DNA of 60,756 nt from the NCBI RefSeq assembly GCF_007992435.1, contig NZ_BKAG01000047.1, positions 1 to 60,756 on the forward strand, given 5' to 3'. Shown here in pieces: positions 18,201 through 26,272 of the stretch. The stretch comes from Prosthecobacter gellanilyticus. Lineage in GTDB: Bacteria > Verrucomicrobiota > Verrucomicrobiia > Verrucomicrobiales > Verrucomicrobiaceae. The notes under the pieces were generated by a model, which was given only the letters and a program-made list of their open reading frames with translations, was not told the origin of the DNA and made no database searches. The first letter of the stretch is position 1, and each line of letters begins with the position of its first letter. The translations under genes and the position numbers were made by a program.

Positions 18201-18791
18201 TCAATGCCAAACCATCTTTGTGTCCACGGGCTTGCGCACGCTGCGCGGCCAGTTGAGGTCCGGTCTCGGCCAGCCGAGGTAGATGAGTCCCACGCAACGG
18301 TCTTCGGCACGAATGCCCAGCCACGTCCGGAAACCGGGCGCATCCAGCACGAGCCCGGATGACCAGTAGCAGCCAAGGCCGGCTGCGGTGGCGCTGAGCT
18401 GGAGATTCTGCAGGGCACAGGCCACGGCTTCGATCTCCTCGATCTCCGGGATCTTGGTGCCGCCGTTCCTCTCCATCACACAGGCGATGACCACGGGGGC
18501 CAGGAGCGGGTTCTCTCCCATCTTCCTCAGCTTGTCCTCGCGGAACTCCGCAGGCGGGGTGCTTTCACGGTAGGCCTCCTGCATCTGCGCGGCCAGTTGC
18601 TGGCGGGACTCGGCGGTGAAGAGATGAAACTTCCAGGGCTCCGTCATGCCATGGCTCGGTGCCCAGGTAGCATCCTCCAAAATTTGTGAGAGCAGGCTGC
18701 GGTCCACATCCCGTGAATGATCCAGGTCCACCGGCTTGATGGAACGACGGTGGCGCAGCAGGGCTGAGAGCTGGGAATGGCTGGGAAGCAT
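18201..18791 (-). CDS. Nitroreductase-family FMN oxidoreductase
   Basis: The ATG at 18791 gives 196 residues. A TTG at 18809 overlapping the stop of the upstream gene would add six residues and permit coupled translation. The product has the nitroreductase landmarks RHRRSIKP (phosphate-binding Arg/Ser), ATWAPSHGMTEPWKF (FMN contact), LQLSATAAGLGCYWSSG and GLIYLGWP. The short compact form resembles the YdjA-type subgroup. It probably reduces quinones or nitro compounds with NAD(P)H; the substrate cannot be inferred. It appears to be the second gene of an operon with the DUF3482 GTPase. Confidence 0.88.
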   Translation of the reverse strand: MLPSHSQLSALLRHRRSIKPVDLDHSRDVDRSLLSQILEDATWAPSHGMTEPWKFHLFTAESRQQLAAQMQEAYRESTPPAEFREDKLRKMGENPLLAPVVIACVMERNGGTKIPEIEEIEAVACALQNLQLSATAAGLGCYWSSGLVLDAPGFRTWLGIRAEDRCVGLIYLGWPRPDLNWPRSVRKPVDTKMVWH

Positions 18792-18805
18792 GAAAGGGGA
18801 GGGGA

Positions 18806-20272
18806 TCAATTGTCGATCTGCGCGCCGGGGTAGAGCCGCACCAGCACGCAGCTAAGGCAATCGTAGATCAGCGCATGGGCGGCCTTTGAAACTGCGTCAG
18901 GCAGGGCATTCGCCTCCACGCCGGACTTCCACACCCGGGTGATGCCGTCCGCATGCTCATCGATGATCTGTCCGCAGATGCTGTTCCAGTGCGCGGGCTC
19001 AGCGCTTTCCTGCCATTCGCCACGGCCACGGCCGAAGTGGGAGATCGCCAGATAGGTCAGCATGGCCAGGCGCACCTGCTCGCGGAAATGCTCGCAGGAC
19101 CAGTGCAGGCGGTGGTCGCTGCCACGCACGAGATTGTAGCTCTTGATGAGCGCGTAGGCACCGATGCCAGCGGCGATGCCACCCACCAGTGCTCCTCCGC
19201 CGAAAGTCATGCCACCCATCTTCAGGTCGGCGATCAATCCACCCATCGCTCCTCCGGCCACGCTGCCGACGACACTCCAGATGGTCTCGGAAACCTTCAC
19301 AGGCACATGAAACTGGTCCTGCGCCAGCTGGCCCAGCCTCCGTGCGGCCTCACCCTCCAGCCCATGCAGTTCGATCAGACGGTTTGTGGAGCTGAGAAGC
19401 CGGTCAGCCAGACGGGTGGCCAGTTGCTCACGCGCATCCCCATACTCTTTGTTCAGGTCACTGCGGCCGATGCCGATGCGCTCCCACAGCGTCTCACTGC
19501 GGACCTCGATGCCGTCCACGACAGCGGCGGTGAGCAGCTCGGAAAGCACCCGGCTGGAATCATGGAAGACATCCTGGTTGCGTTGATGCCAGGCACGCTT
19601 GAGCTGCTTGAAGGCCTCCGCCTTCGTCTCGCTCATCAGCGGGCTCAGCGCATGCATCAGCCGGTCTTCCTGCACCCAGCAGCGGGCAAAGGCATCCAGG
19701 CAGATCACATCGCGGATGATGGGCCAGGCCTTCAGGTGATCCCGCCAGGCCTGCACCTCGGCCTCCTCCACGCTGGCCTCCTGCGCAGGGCCGGTCTGGT
19801 TCAGCAGCACTAGCACAGGCTTGCCCACCCAGCCCAGGATCTCCATTTCAGGCGCGATGTAGGCGGCCACCTCGGGCGGCTCCGTGGCATTCACGAGGTA
19901 AAGCACCACGTCCGCCTCCTCCCTCACATTTTTCAGCGCCTGCTGGCTGCACCAGAGCGGCTTGTCCGTCAGGCGGTCCCAGGTCTGGGAGATGAGCCAG
20001 AAGATGGGGTTCCGCTCGCGCTTCAGGCGCTTCAGCAGGCGGGCGCTGTCGCCAAACCCCGGCGTGTCCCACAGGCGCAACAGACGGGCATCATGCTCCA
20101 GCAGCGGGTAGGACTGGTTGTACAGCGTCACATGCGCCGCGTCCCGGACCTCTCCCACATCCTGGCGCAGGAGCGTGCGTGCCAGAGTCGTTTTCCCCGC
20201 ATTGGTGTGGGAGATGAGACTGAGGGTGACGATGTCCGATGCGGGTGGCTGGATGCCCGGGGGAGGCGGCAT
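18806..20272 (-). CDS. DUF3482-type GTPase
   Basis: 488 residues. An N-terminal small GTPase domain shows a P-loop SHTNAGKTT at 21-29, a switch II DTPGFGD at 69-75, and NQTG in place of the usual NKxD base-recognition motif. Walker A begins with Ser instead of Gly. The C-terminal DUF3482-like part includes a glycine-rich hydrophobic segment (VGSVAGGAMGGLIADL, GGALVGGIAAGIGAYAL) that probably touches or enters a membrane, as in other members. The family's function is poorly known. The downstream nitroreductase gene overlaps its stop or nearly so. Confidence 0.82.
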   Translation of the reverse strand: MPPPPGIQPPASDIVTLSLISHTNAGKTTLARTLLRQDVGEVRDAAHVTLYNQSYPLLEHDARLLRLWDTPGFGDSARLLKRLKRERNPIFWLISQTWDRLTDKPLWCSQQALKNVREEADVVLYLVNATEPPEVAAYIAPEMEILGWVGKPVLVLLNQTGPAQEASVEEAEVQAWRDHLKAWPIIRDVICLDAFARCWVQEDRLMHALSPLMSETKAEAFKQLKRAWHQRNQDVFHDSSRVLSELLTAAVVDGIEVRSETLWERIGIGRSDLNKEYGDAREQLATRLADRLLSSTNRLIELHGLEGEAARRLGQLAQDQFHVPVKVSETIWSVVGSVAGGAMGGLIADLKMGGMTFGGGALVGGIAAGIGAYALIKSYNLVRGSDHRLHWSCEHFREQVRLAMLTYLAISHFGRGRGEWQESAEPAHWNSICGQIIDEHADGITRVWKSGVEANALPDAVSKAAHALIYDCLSCVLVRLYPGAQIDN

Positions 20273-20375
20273 GCCCTAGACTTAAGAGAGCGTGGCGGCG
20301 GCGCAAGGAAGGAAAGCGAAATGACTGACAAGACTCTTCCTTGATCCTTCCCTGGCGCTGACTTAGGGACACCCT

Positions 20376-20822
20376 GTGAAACTTTCCAAGAAGGCCGAAT
20401 ACGCGATGCGCGCCCTGCTCTGCATGGCGCGTGACACGGAGACGTCGACCTTCGCCATTCAGGACATCTCCACGCGTGAGCGCATCCCGCTGAAGTTTCT
20501 GGAGCAGATCCTTCTCGCGCTGAAGAATGGCGGCCTCCTGCGTAGCAAGCGCGGCGTTGGTGGCGGCTATCAGTTTCACAAGGCACCCTCCCGCATCACG
20601 CTCGGAGAGGTCGTCACTCTCATTGACGGTCCGTTTGAGCCCATCGCCTGCGCCTCGCCTGAGAAGCATGGCGGCAGCTGTGAATGCGGAGTCAGCGGTG
20701 CCTGTGGTCTGGGGCAGACCTTCTCCCTGCTGAAGCAGCAGGTGGACGGCTGGCTGAATGCCACCACCCTGGCTCAAGTGCTGGAACGAGAGCGCCGTGA
20801 GACGGTCAGCTTCGACATTTAA
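20376..20822 (+). CDS. Rrf2-family transcription regulator with Fe-S-type cysteines
   Basis: GTG start; 148 residues. The winged-helix N-terminus (KLSKKAEYAMRALLCMA, PLKFLEQILLALKNGGLLRSKRGVGGGY) is diagnostic of Rrf2 proteins. Four cysteines at 92, 102, 104 and 110 lie where IscR and NsrR bind an iron-sulfur cluster, though the spacing differs from IscR. This suggests a redox, NO or iron sensor. It is divergent from the DUF3482 GTPase/nitroreductase operon with about 100 bases between, so that operon is a possible target. Confidence 0.9.
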   Translation: MKLSKKAEYAMRALLCMARDTETSTFAIQDISTRERIPLKFLEQILLALKNGGLLRSKRGVGGGYQFHKAPSRITLGEVVTLIDGPFEPIACASPEKHGGSCECGVSGACGLGQTFSLLKQQVDGWLNATTLAQVLERERRETVSFDI

Positions 20823-20941
20823 GTGAGCTGGGCTTACCTAGCCAAAAGTGTGAATTTCTCCGCCGGGTTGTGAAAAACTCCCTTGCACTCTGGAGGGGTG
20901 AGGGCATTGATGGAGGCCGAACACTGTTCGTTTGCTGAGCA

Positions 20942-21259
20942 ATGAGTATGGAAATGCAGCGCCACCCCTGTGGCATCATCTACACCCGTCAGTTCGCCGA
21001 CTTTCTGCGCACGAAGCAGCAGGCCGAAGGCGAACGGCATCCGGGTGAGCTGCTCTCGCTGGAGTACACCCACTGTGCAGAGGGAGAGAAGGCCGGATCC
21101 TCCTGGTGGAACCTGGAATGGATCTCCCTGTTCTCCGTTCCTGCGGATGAGAAGTTCGACATTGGCGAGACCCCGGTCTTCATCCACAAGCAGACCCGGC
21201 GCGGTTTGAAGAACCGCCTGCTGCATTTTGTGAACGGACAGGTGCTGGTGAAGAACTAA
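20942..21259 (+). CDS. Small conserved-looking protein, function unknown
   Basis: 105 residues, no signal peptide or membrane segment. The sequence is rich in aromatic and charged residues (SSWWNLEWISLFSVPADEKFD) and ends KNRLLHFVNGQVLVKN. Base composition and codon choice match neighbouring genes, and no overlapping gene competes, so I consider it real. I do not recognise the family. An in-frame ATG six bases downstream is an alternative start. Confidence 0.6.
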   Translation: MSMEMQRHPCGIIYTRQFADFLRTKQQAEGERHPGELLSLEYTHCAEGEKAGSSWWNLEWISLFSVPADEKFDIGETPVFIHKQTRRGLKNRLLHFVNGQVLVKN

Positions 21260-21373
21260 TGCATTCCCTCCAGCGGGGGCTTTGCCCTCCTGAATAATTC
21301 ATTTCAAACCTGTTCCCATTTCAGGGTCGAGGGAGTAAAATGACCCTCCCCAACCCCCCACTGTCAGCGCGCC

Positions 21374-23215
21374 TTGCTTACCAGTCAGAACATTGATCCC
21401 TCCCAGGCCGGCAAACCGAAGCCCTTCATCCTGCTGCGCCCGTTCATCGCGGCCTGGCAGTGGCTGGTGCCACCCACGCAGGCGCATCGGGACCGCCAGT
21501 CCACCACCGCGCGCATCGTCGCCATCAGCCTGCTCGTGGGCATCTGCGGCACCGCCATCGTCCTCGGCTTCATCTATGCCAGGCCCATGCATGACAAGTA
21601 CCAGGACTGGCAGGCTAACAAACTTTATGACGAAGCTCGCGAGCTCGTGAATGACGGCCAGGGCATGCAGGCCTTCCAGAAGGTGCAGCAGGCGGTGAAG
21701 CTCTCGCCGGAGAATGCCAGGGTCGTGCGCATGAACGCGGAGATCCTGACCCTGGCCAAGAGGCCCGAGGCGCTGCACTACCTGGACCAGCTCGACCGCA
21801 TCGGTGCCACGAAAGTGGACGACAAAGTCCTCCGTGTGCATGCGCTGATGAACCTGCAGCGCCCGAAGGAAGCCTCGGAATTGCTGGAGGACATGCTGAA
21901 CAAGCAGATGCCGACGGACATGATGATGAAGCTGGCGGAGAATGTCTGGGGCAAAAGCCAGAAGGACGAGATGCTCGCCAAGTCCATGCGGAATTACGCC
22001 GCGAGCCACCCCGAGGATCGCGAGCATGCGCTGCGCCTCGCTCGAGTGGAGATTCTCTCTGGCAAGACGCTCGAACATTCCAGCGGCCTGCGCCGCGCCT
22101 GGTCCGTGGCAGAAGGGCAGGATGACGAGCTCAGCCTGCGCGCCTTGGAATTGCTCGACTCCGCGCCCGACATGCCGCCGGATGAGACCAAGAAGCTCAT
22201 CGATCGCCTGCGCACCCACCCGAAGGGAGACGGCTGGCATCTGGTGGCTGCTTTGCGCCGTCAGGTGAAGCTGGAGCCGCTGCGTCGTGACGAGCTCATT
22301 CTGGAAGCCGTGCAGACCGCCAGAGGCCGCAAACGCGAGGACTTGGTGCCCATCATCCGCTGGCTTGTCGAGCCTCCTCAGAACGAGTCTCTCAAAGTCC
22401 TGGCTCTCGTCCCTGAGTCGGAAGCCGTGGCCTACAAGCCGCTGCTGGACAACTACCTCACCGCACTCACCGTCCTGCAGCGTCATGCCGATCTCGAGCG
22501 CCTGGTGGAGTCACCGCAGGTCAGCGGCATCCTCAGCCACACGGAACTTTCCTTCTACCGGGCTCACCTCGCCTATGTGACGGAGAAATCTCCGGAAGAG
22601 ACCCGCAGCACCTTGATCGTCGCGAAGAGTGCCTGTGACGTGGAGCATCGCTCGGATCTCCTTCAGCGCATCGCTCGTTATGCCGAGGAGCGCGGGCACT
22701 TTGACATCGCCGAGGAGGCCTTCCGCTCAGTCTCACGGGATCCGAAACAGGAGCGCGTGGGCTATGACGGCCTCATTCGCATGACCCGCTCCAATGGCAA
22801 CACTGAGGGCCTCATCGCCGCCTCAGCCGAGGCCGTCCGCCGCTGGCCGGACGACAGCCAGTACCAGGAGGATTTCTTGTATGCGAATCTGCTCGCCGGA
22901 CGTGACATCGAACTCGCACTGAATCAGGTGCACAAGCTGTATGAGATGCAGCCCAAGGACTACCAGCGTCGTCTCATGGTGGCGCTCGCCTGCTGGCGCC
23001 TGAAGGACATGAACACCGCCACGCTCTTCCTGAATGAGATGGACCTGAGTAACAACCATCTCACTCCAGGACAGCAGGCCGTCTACGCCGCGATCGCGCG
23101 CGACAGCACCGCTGAGAACGCCTCCGACGTCGCCAAGATCGTCCTCAAAGACATCGACCCTCGCGCCCGCATGCTCCCCGAGGAGCGCGCCTGTTATACC
23201 AAAGCCGCCCGCTGA
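21374..23215 (+). CDS. Membrane-anchored TPR-repeat protein
   Basis: 613 residues from a TTG start. After a cytoplasmic-looking N-terminus of about 45 residues there is one membrane helix (ARIVAISLLVGICGTAIVLG, residues 47-66), then a long helical solenoid of tetratricopeptide-like repeats (NKLYDEARELVNDGQGMQAF, QQAVKLSPENARVVRMNAEI, and so on to the end). Repeats in the middle are degenerate. Such proteins usually scaffold envelope complexes. Partner unknown. Transcribed apart from its neighbours. Confidence 0.8.
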   Translation: MLTSQNIDPSQAGKPKPFILLRPFIAAWQWLVPPTQAHRDRQSTTARIVAISLLVGICGTAIVLGFIYARPMHDKYQDWQANKLYDEARELVNDGQGMQAFQKVQQAVKLSPENARVVRMNAEILTLAKRPEALHYLDQLDRIGATKVDDKVLRVHALMNLQRPKEASELLEDMLNKQMPTDMMMKLAENVWGKSQKDEMLAKSMRNYAASHPEDREHALRLARVEILSGKTLEHSSGLRRAWSVAEGQDDELSLRALELLDSAPDMPPDETKKLIDRLRTHPKGDGWHLVAALRRQVKLEPLRRDELILEAVQTARGRKREDLVPIIRWLVEPPQNESLKVLALVPESEAVAYKPLLDNYLTALTVLQRHADLERLVESPQVSGILSHTELSFYRAHLAYVTEKSPEETRSTLIVAKSACDVEHRSDLLQRIARYAEERGHFDIAEEAFRSVSRDPKQERVGYDGLIRMTRSNGNTEGLIAASAEAVRRWPDDSQYQEDFLYANLLAGRDIELALNQVHKLYEMQPKDYQRRLMVALACWRLKDMNTATLFLNEMDLSNNHLTPGQQAVYAAIARDSTAENASDVAKIVLKDIDPRARMLPEERACYTKAAR

Positions 23216-23240
23216 TTCAGCGCACGAGAAGTACGTCGTT

Positions 23241-23254
23241 CACGCTTCAGCGTG
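23241..23254. repeat. Short perfect hairpin between convergent genes
   Basis: CACGC-ttca-GCGTG lies between the convergent TPR and mpl genes. The stem is short and has no T-tract, so it is at best a weak terminator. Confidence 0.4.
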
Positions 23255-23321
23255 TCAGGCTGTGCATCCGCCCCACAAGGCCGAATGCCCAACTCCGACC
23301 GCCGACCTCAAAACTCCGAAC

Positions 23322-24695
23322 TTATCCGAGCGCCGTGACCAGCTTCCCATGAATCCCGTCAAAGCCGCCATTGCTGAAGATGATGATCACGTCCCCGGAC
23401 TTCGTTTCACTCTTCAGGCGTGAGATGATCGCATCGGTATTCGCTTCATGGAAACAAGGGTGTCCGCTGGCAGCCACAGCCGCCGCCACCACACCCACAT
23501 CCAGCCGCTGATCCGCCGCCACCTTCTCAGGATTCGCCACGGCTGCGACCACGCTGCCATCTGCTTCCTTCAAGGCTTCGATAAGCTCGTTTTGCAGCAC
23601 ATTGCGACGGCTCGTGTTCGAGCGCGGCTCAAACACGGCCCACAAACGGCGGCCCGGATACTTCTGACGGAAACCGCGCAGCGTCTCGCGGATGGCCGTG
23701 GGGTGATGACCGAAGTCATCAATGATCGTGATGCCATTCACCTCGCCACGAATCGTCTGGCGGCGGCGCACACCCCGGAAACTTTCCAGGCCGGCGCGGA
23801 TCTCATCATCGGTTAGGCCGGCATGACGAGCCGCGCACACGCACATGGCGGCATTGCGCGCATTGAACTCACCGATCATCGGGACGGTGAAGGACTCGCC
23901 ATTGATCGTGAAGGTGGTGCTCTCCGGATCCGCGGAGGTGATGACGATGCGTTCGCTGCAGCTCTCACCCAGGCCCACGGTCTTCACTGGCGCATAACTC
24001 TTCAGGGAGAGGCAGTTTTTGTCATCGCCATTCAATAGCACCACACCATTGCGCGGCACGCTGTTCAGCAGGCGCTGGAAGGTCAGCTTGATATCATCCA
24101 GCGTCGGGAAAATGTCCGCGTGGTCGAACTCGATGTTGTTCACGATCGCGCACTCCGGCAGGTAGTGCAGGAACTTGCTGCGCTTGTCGAAATAAGCGGT
24201 GTCATACTCATCGCCTTCGATGACGAAGAGATCGCTGTGATTGAAGCGCGCACCGCTGCTCAGGTTCTCCGGCACACCGCCGATCATGTAACCTGGATTG
24301 CGTCCCGCGTTCTCAAAGATCCACGCCAGCATGGTCGTGGTGGTCGTCTTGCCATGCGTGCCGCTGACCACAAAGCTGCGCTTGCCCTGGATCACCTCGC
24401 GCCGCAGCATCTCCGCCATGCTGATGTAAGGCAGACGGCGCTCCAGCATGCTCTCCAGCTCCTCATTGCCACGGCTGATCGCATTGCCCACCACGAAGAC
24501 CTCCGCCTCTGCGGGCAGGTTCGCCGCCTTGTAACCTTCCGTCACCGTGATGCCTGCATCACGCAGCACATCCGACATCGGCGGATACACCTTTTCGTCC
24601 GAACCGGAGATCGTGTAACCAAGCTGGCGCATGGCCACCGCCGTGGAGCCCATGGCGGTGCCGCAGATGCCGATGAAGTGAAGGTGTTTGGACAT
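23322..24695 (-). CDS. mpl: UDP-N-acetylmuramate:L-alanyl-gamma-D-glutamyl-meso-DAP ligase
   Basis: 457 residues, the usual length for Mpl. It attaches recycled murein tripeptide to UDP-MurNAc in the cytoplasm using ATP. The N-terminal Rossmann part starts KHLHFIGICGTAMGSTA. The Mur ligase P-loop GTHGKTTTTT is at 112-121 and the substrate region has EGDEYDTAYFDKRSKFLHY, typical of Mpl rather than MurC. The C-terminal part contains DDFGHHPTAIRETL. It implies peptidoglycan recycling with meso-diaminopimelate, as expected for Verrucomicrobiota. Confidence 0.95.
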   Translation of the reverse strand: MSKHLHFIGICGTAMGSTAVAMRQLGYTISGSDEKVYPPMSDVLRDAGITVTEGYKAANLPAEAEVFVVGNAISRGNEELESMLERRLPYISMAEMLRREVIQGKRSFVVSGTHGKTTTTTMLAWIFENAGRNPGYMIGGVPENLSSGARFNHSDLFVIEGDEYDTAYFDKRSKFLHYLPECAIVNNIEFDHADIFPTLDDIKLTFQRLLNSVPRNGVVLLNGDDKNCLSLKSYAPVKTVGLGESCSERIVITSADPESTTFTINGESFTVPMIGEFNARNAAMCVCAARHAGLTDDEIRAGLESFRGVRRRQTIRGEVNGITIIDDFGHHPTAIRETLRGFRQKYPGRRLWAVFEPRSNTSRRNVLQNELIEALKEADGSVVAAVANPEKVAADQRLDVGVVAAAVAASGHPCFHEANTDAIISRLKSETKSGDVIIIFSNGGFDGIHGKLVTALG

Positions 24696-24785
24696 GGAGC
24701 TGAAGTGCTAAGATGGAAAAGCGTTAATCTGATCTGGAAAGGACTGTGTAGATGGCCTCATAGGGACTGTAGCTGAGTTGCTCTG

Positions 24786-25145
24786 TCAGGTCTCGTTTTG
24801 GAGCAGGCAACCCCAACCATTGTACTCAAGACCGAATAGTTCAGCAAGGCAGACGAAAAGCCCATTCAATGAGCAAATGACATGTTTGGTCGCGGGGGTG
24901 TGGATGACGGTGATGACACGCCAGATGGTTTCGCCATTCTCAAGATCCACACGCTGAAACGACGGCCTGCCATAATGGTTGTCGACGATAAAACTGCACA
25001 TGAGAGACGCTTTCCCCTCGGTTTTAGCCTCAAGAACGAAATCCACATCACGAGGAACTTCAGAATGATCGCCCTTTTGCTCGTTGCTTGCGATTAACTC
25101 CACGTCACTTGCCGACGAATTGAGCAGTGCGTCGACAAGTGACAT
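24786..25145 (-). CDS. RraB-like protein (possible RNase E regulator)
   Basis: 119 residues. The C-terminal LAELFGLEYNGWGCLLQ closely resembles the end of the RraB core (LAEKFxVxYDGWGTYFE), and the segment order KGDHSEVPRDVDFVLE ... QRVDLENG ... VIHTP fits the RraB fold length. RraB in E. coli binds RNase E and alters degradosome composition. The acidic tail of enterobacterial RraB is absent. The assignment rests on a short motif and is tentative. It sits 26 bases upstream of the dehydrogenase stop on the same strand. Confidence 0.5.
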   Translation of the reverse strand: MSLVDALLNSSASDVELIASNEQKGDHSEVPRDVDFVLEAKTEGKASLMCSFIVDNHYGRPSFQRVDLENGETIWRVITVIHTPATKHVICSLNGLFVCLAELFGLEYNGWGCLLQNET

Positions 25146-25170
25146 GGAAAGTGAGAAAGCGTGAGATGAA

Positions 25171-26127
25171 TTAAAACTTGTTAGCCTGAATCACATCCGC
25201 CTCGCCCTTGAGGTAGTTCACAAGATTCAAGGTGGCGCGCATGGCCTGACGGGGCACGCTTTCATAGGTGCGGCTGCCGATGTGCGGCGTGATGAGCGCC
25301 TTCGGATGCTTCAGCAGCGGATGATCAGCCGGTGGCGGCTCTTCATCGAGCACATCCGTTCCGTAGCCACCGACAGCGCCGGAGTTCAGCGCCTCGATCA
25401 TGTCCGGCATGTGCACCAGTTCCGCACGGGAGGTGTTGACGACCAGCAGGCCCTTCTTCGCGAGGGCGATGCGATCCGCGCGGACGAGGTGCTTCGTGCT
25501 CTCGCTGAGGTTCGCATGCAGGCTCAGCACATCCACCTGGGCGATGAGGCTCTCGATGTTGTTGTGACGGGTCACACCGTTATCAGCAGCGAACTTTTCC
25601 GGCCAGTAGATGTCCATGCCATGCACTTCCATGCCGAAGGCCAGCGCGCGCTTCGCCACTTCCTGACCGATGCGGCCGAGACCCACGATGCCGATCTTCT
25701 TGTTCCAAATTTCGTTACCCGTCACGCGCTTCCATTTGCCCTCACGAACGGAGTTGGCGCTGTCCACCAGATTGCGCACCAGTGCGAGCAGCAGGCAGAA
25801 GGTGTGCTCCGCCACGGTCGTGTGGTTCACGCCAGGAGTGAAGAGCACGGGCAGCTTGCGCACGGTGCACTCTTCCACGTTAATCTTGTCCAGGCCGATG
25901 CCGTACTTGCTGATCACGCGGAGGCGGGGCAGGGCCTTGTCCAGCACGGCCTTGGTGATCTCGTCATCACCGCAGAGGAAGGCATCAAAATCACCGGCCA
26001 GCTCCAGCATGCGGCTTTCGGGCAGGGGGCCGCGCTCGCGATGGATGTCAAAGCCCTGGGCTTCCAGGAGGGCATGATGATCGCCGGGGGTGTCTTGGTA
26101 GGAGGTGGTGGTGAGCAGGACGCGCAT
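25171..26127 (-). CDS. D-2-hydroxyacid dehydrogenase (phosphoglycerate dehydrogenase-like)
   Basis: 318 residues, the short form lacking the C-terminal ACT domain of full SerA. The NAD-binding motif GLGRIG is at 149-154, with the following acidic residue in VHGMDIYWP. Catalytic landmarks are VVNTSRAELV (Arg), TDVLDEEPPP (Glu region) and ITPHIGS (His). KYGIGLDKINVEECTVR is characteristic of phosphoglycerate dehydrogenase-like members. It could act on 3-phosphoglycerate or a related 2-hydroxyacid; context does not decide. Confidence 0.88.
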   Translation of the reverse strand: MRVLLTTTSYQDTPGDHHALLEAQGFDIHRERGPLPESRMLELAGDFDAFLCGDDEITKAVLDKALPRLRVISKYGIGLDKINVEECTVRKLPVLFTPGVNHTTVAEHTFCLLLALVRNLVDSANSVREGKWKRVTGNEIWNKKIGIVGLGRIGQEVAKRALAFGMEVHGMDIYWPEKFAADNGVTRHNNIESLIAQVDVLSLHANLSESTKHLVRADRIALAKKGLLVVNTSRAELVHMPDMIEALNSGAVGGYGTDVLDEEPPPADHPLLKHPKALITPHIGSRTYESVPRQAMRATLNLVNYLKGEADVIQANKF

Positions 26128-26182
26128 GGGGTCGCGAGAATGGACGGGAGACCCCAGGCAGCAAGGGGAAGATGGGGCAGGG

Positions 26183-26272
26183 AATGACGAATCCCGAAAT
26201 CCGAATGATGAAACCTCCCCCCCTGCTCAGGGACATCTGCGCCCATCTGTGCCATCTGCGGTTAAAATCCCC
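26183..26272. repeat. Short-phrase intergenic repeat sequence
   Basis: The gap between two minus-strand genes contains GAATGACGAATCCCGAAATC near 26183-26202 and, at its right end, CATCTGTGCCATCTGCGGTT. Both phrases have the look of intergenic repeats that recur in planctomycete and verrucomicrobial genomes. TTCGTCATTC, the complement of the first phrase, also appears at 12185-12194 and in the signal-peptide region of the sulfatase near 31.55 kb. No gene is present. Confidence 0.45.

Noticed and set aside
23322..24695. Alternative call MurC for the Mur ligase
   Set aside because: The substrate region EGDEYDTAYFDKRSKFLHY and length match Mpl; no cell-division or murein-synthesis genes are adjacent.
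24120..24776. Plus-strand frame opposite mpl
   Set aside because: Histidine- and alanine-rich antisense translation of a well-supported gene.
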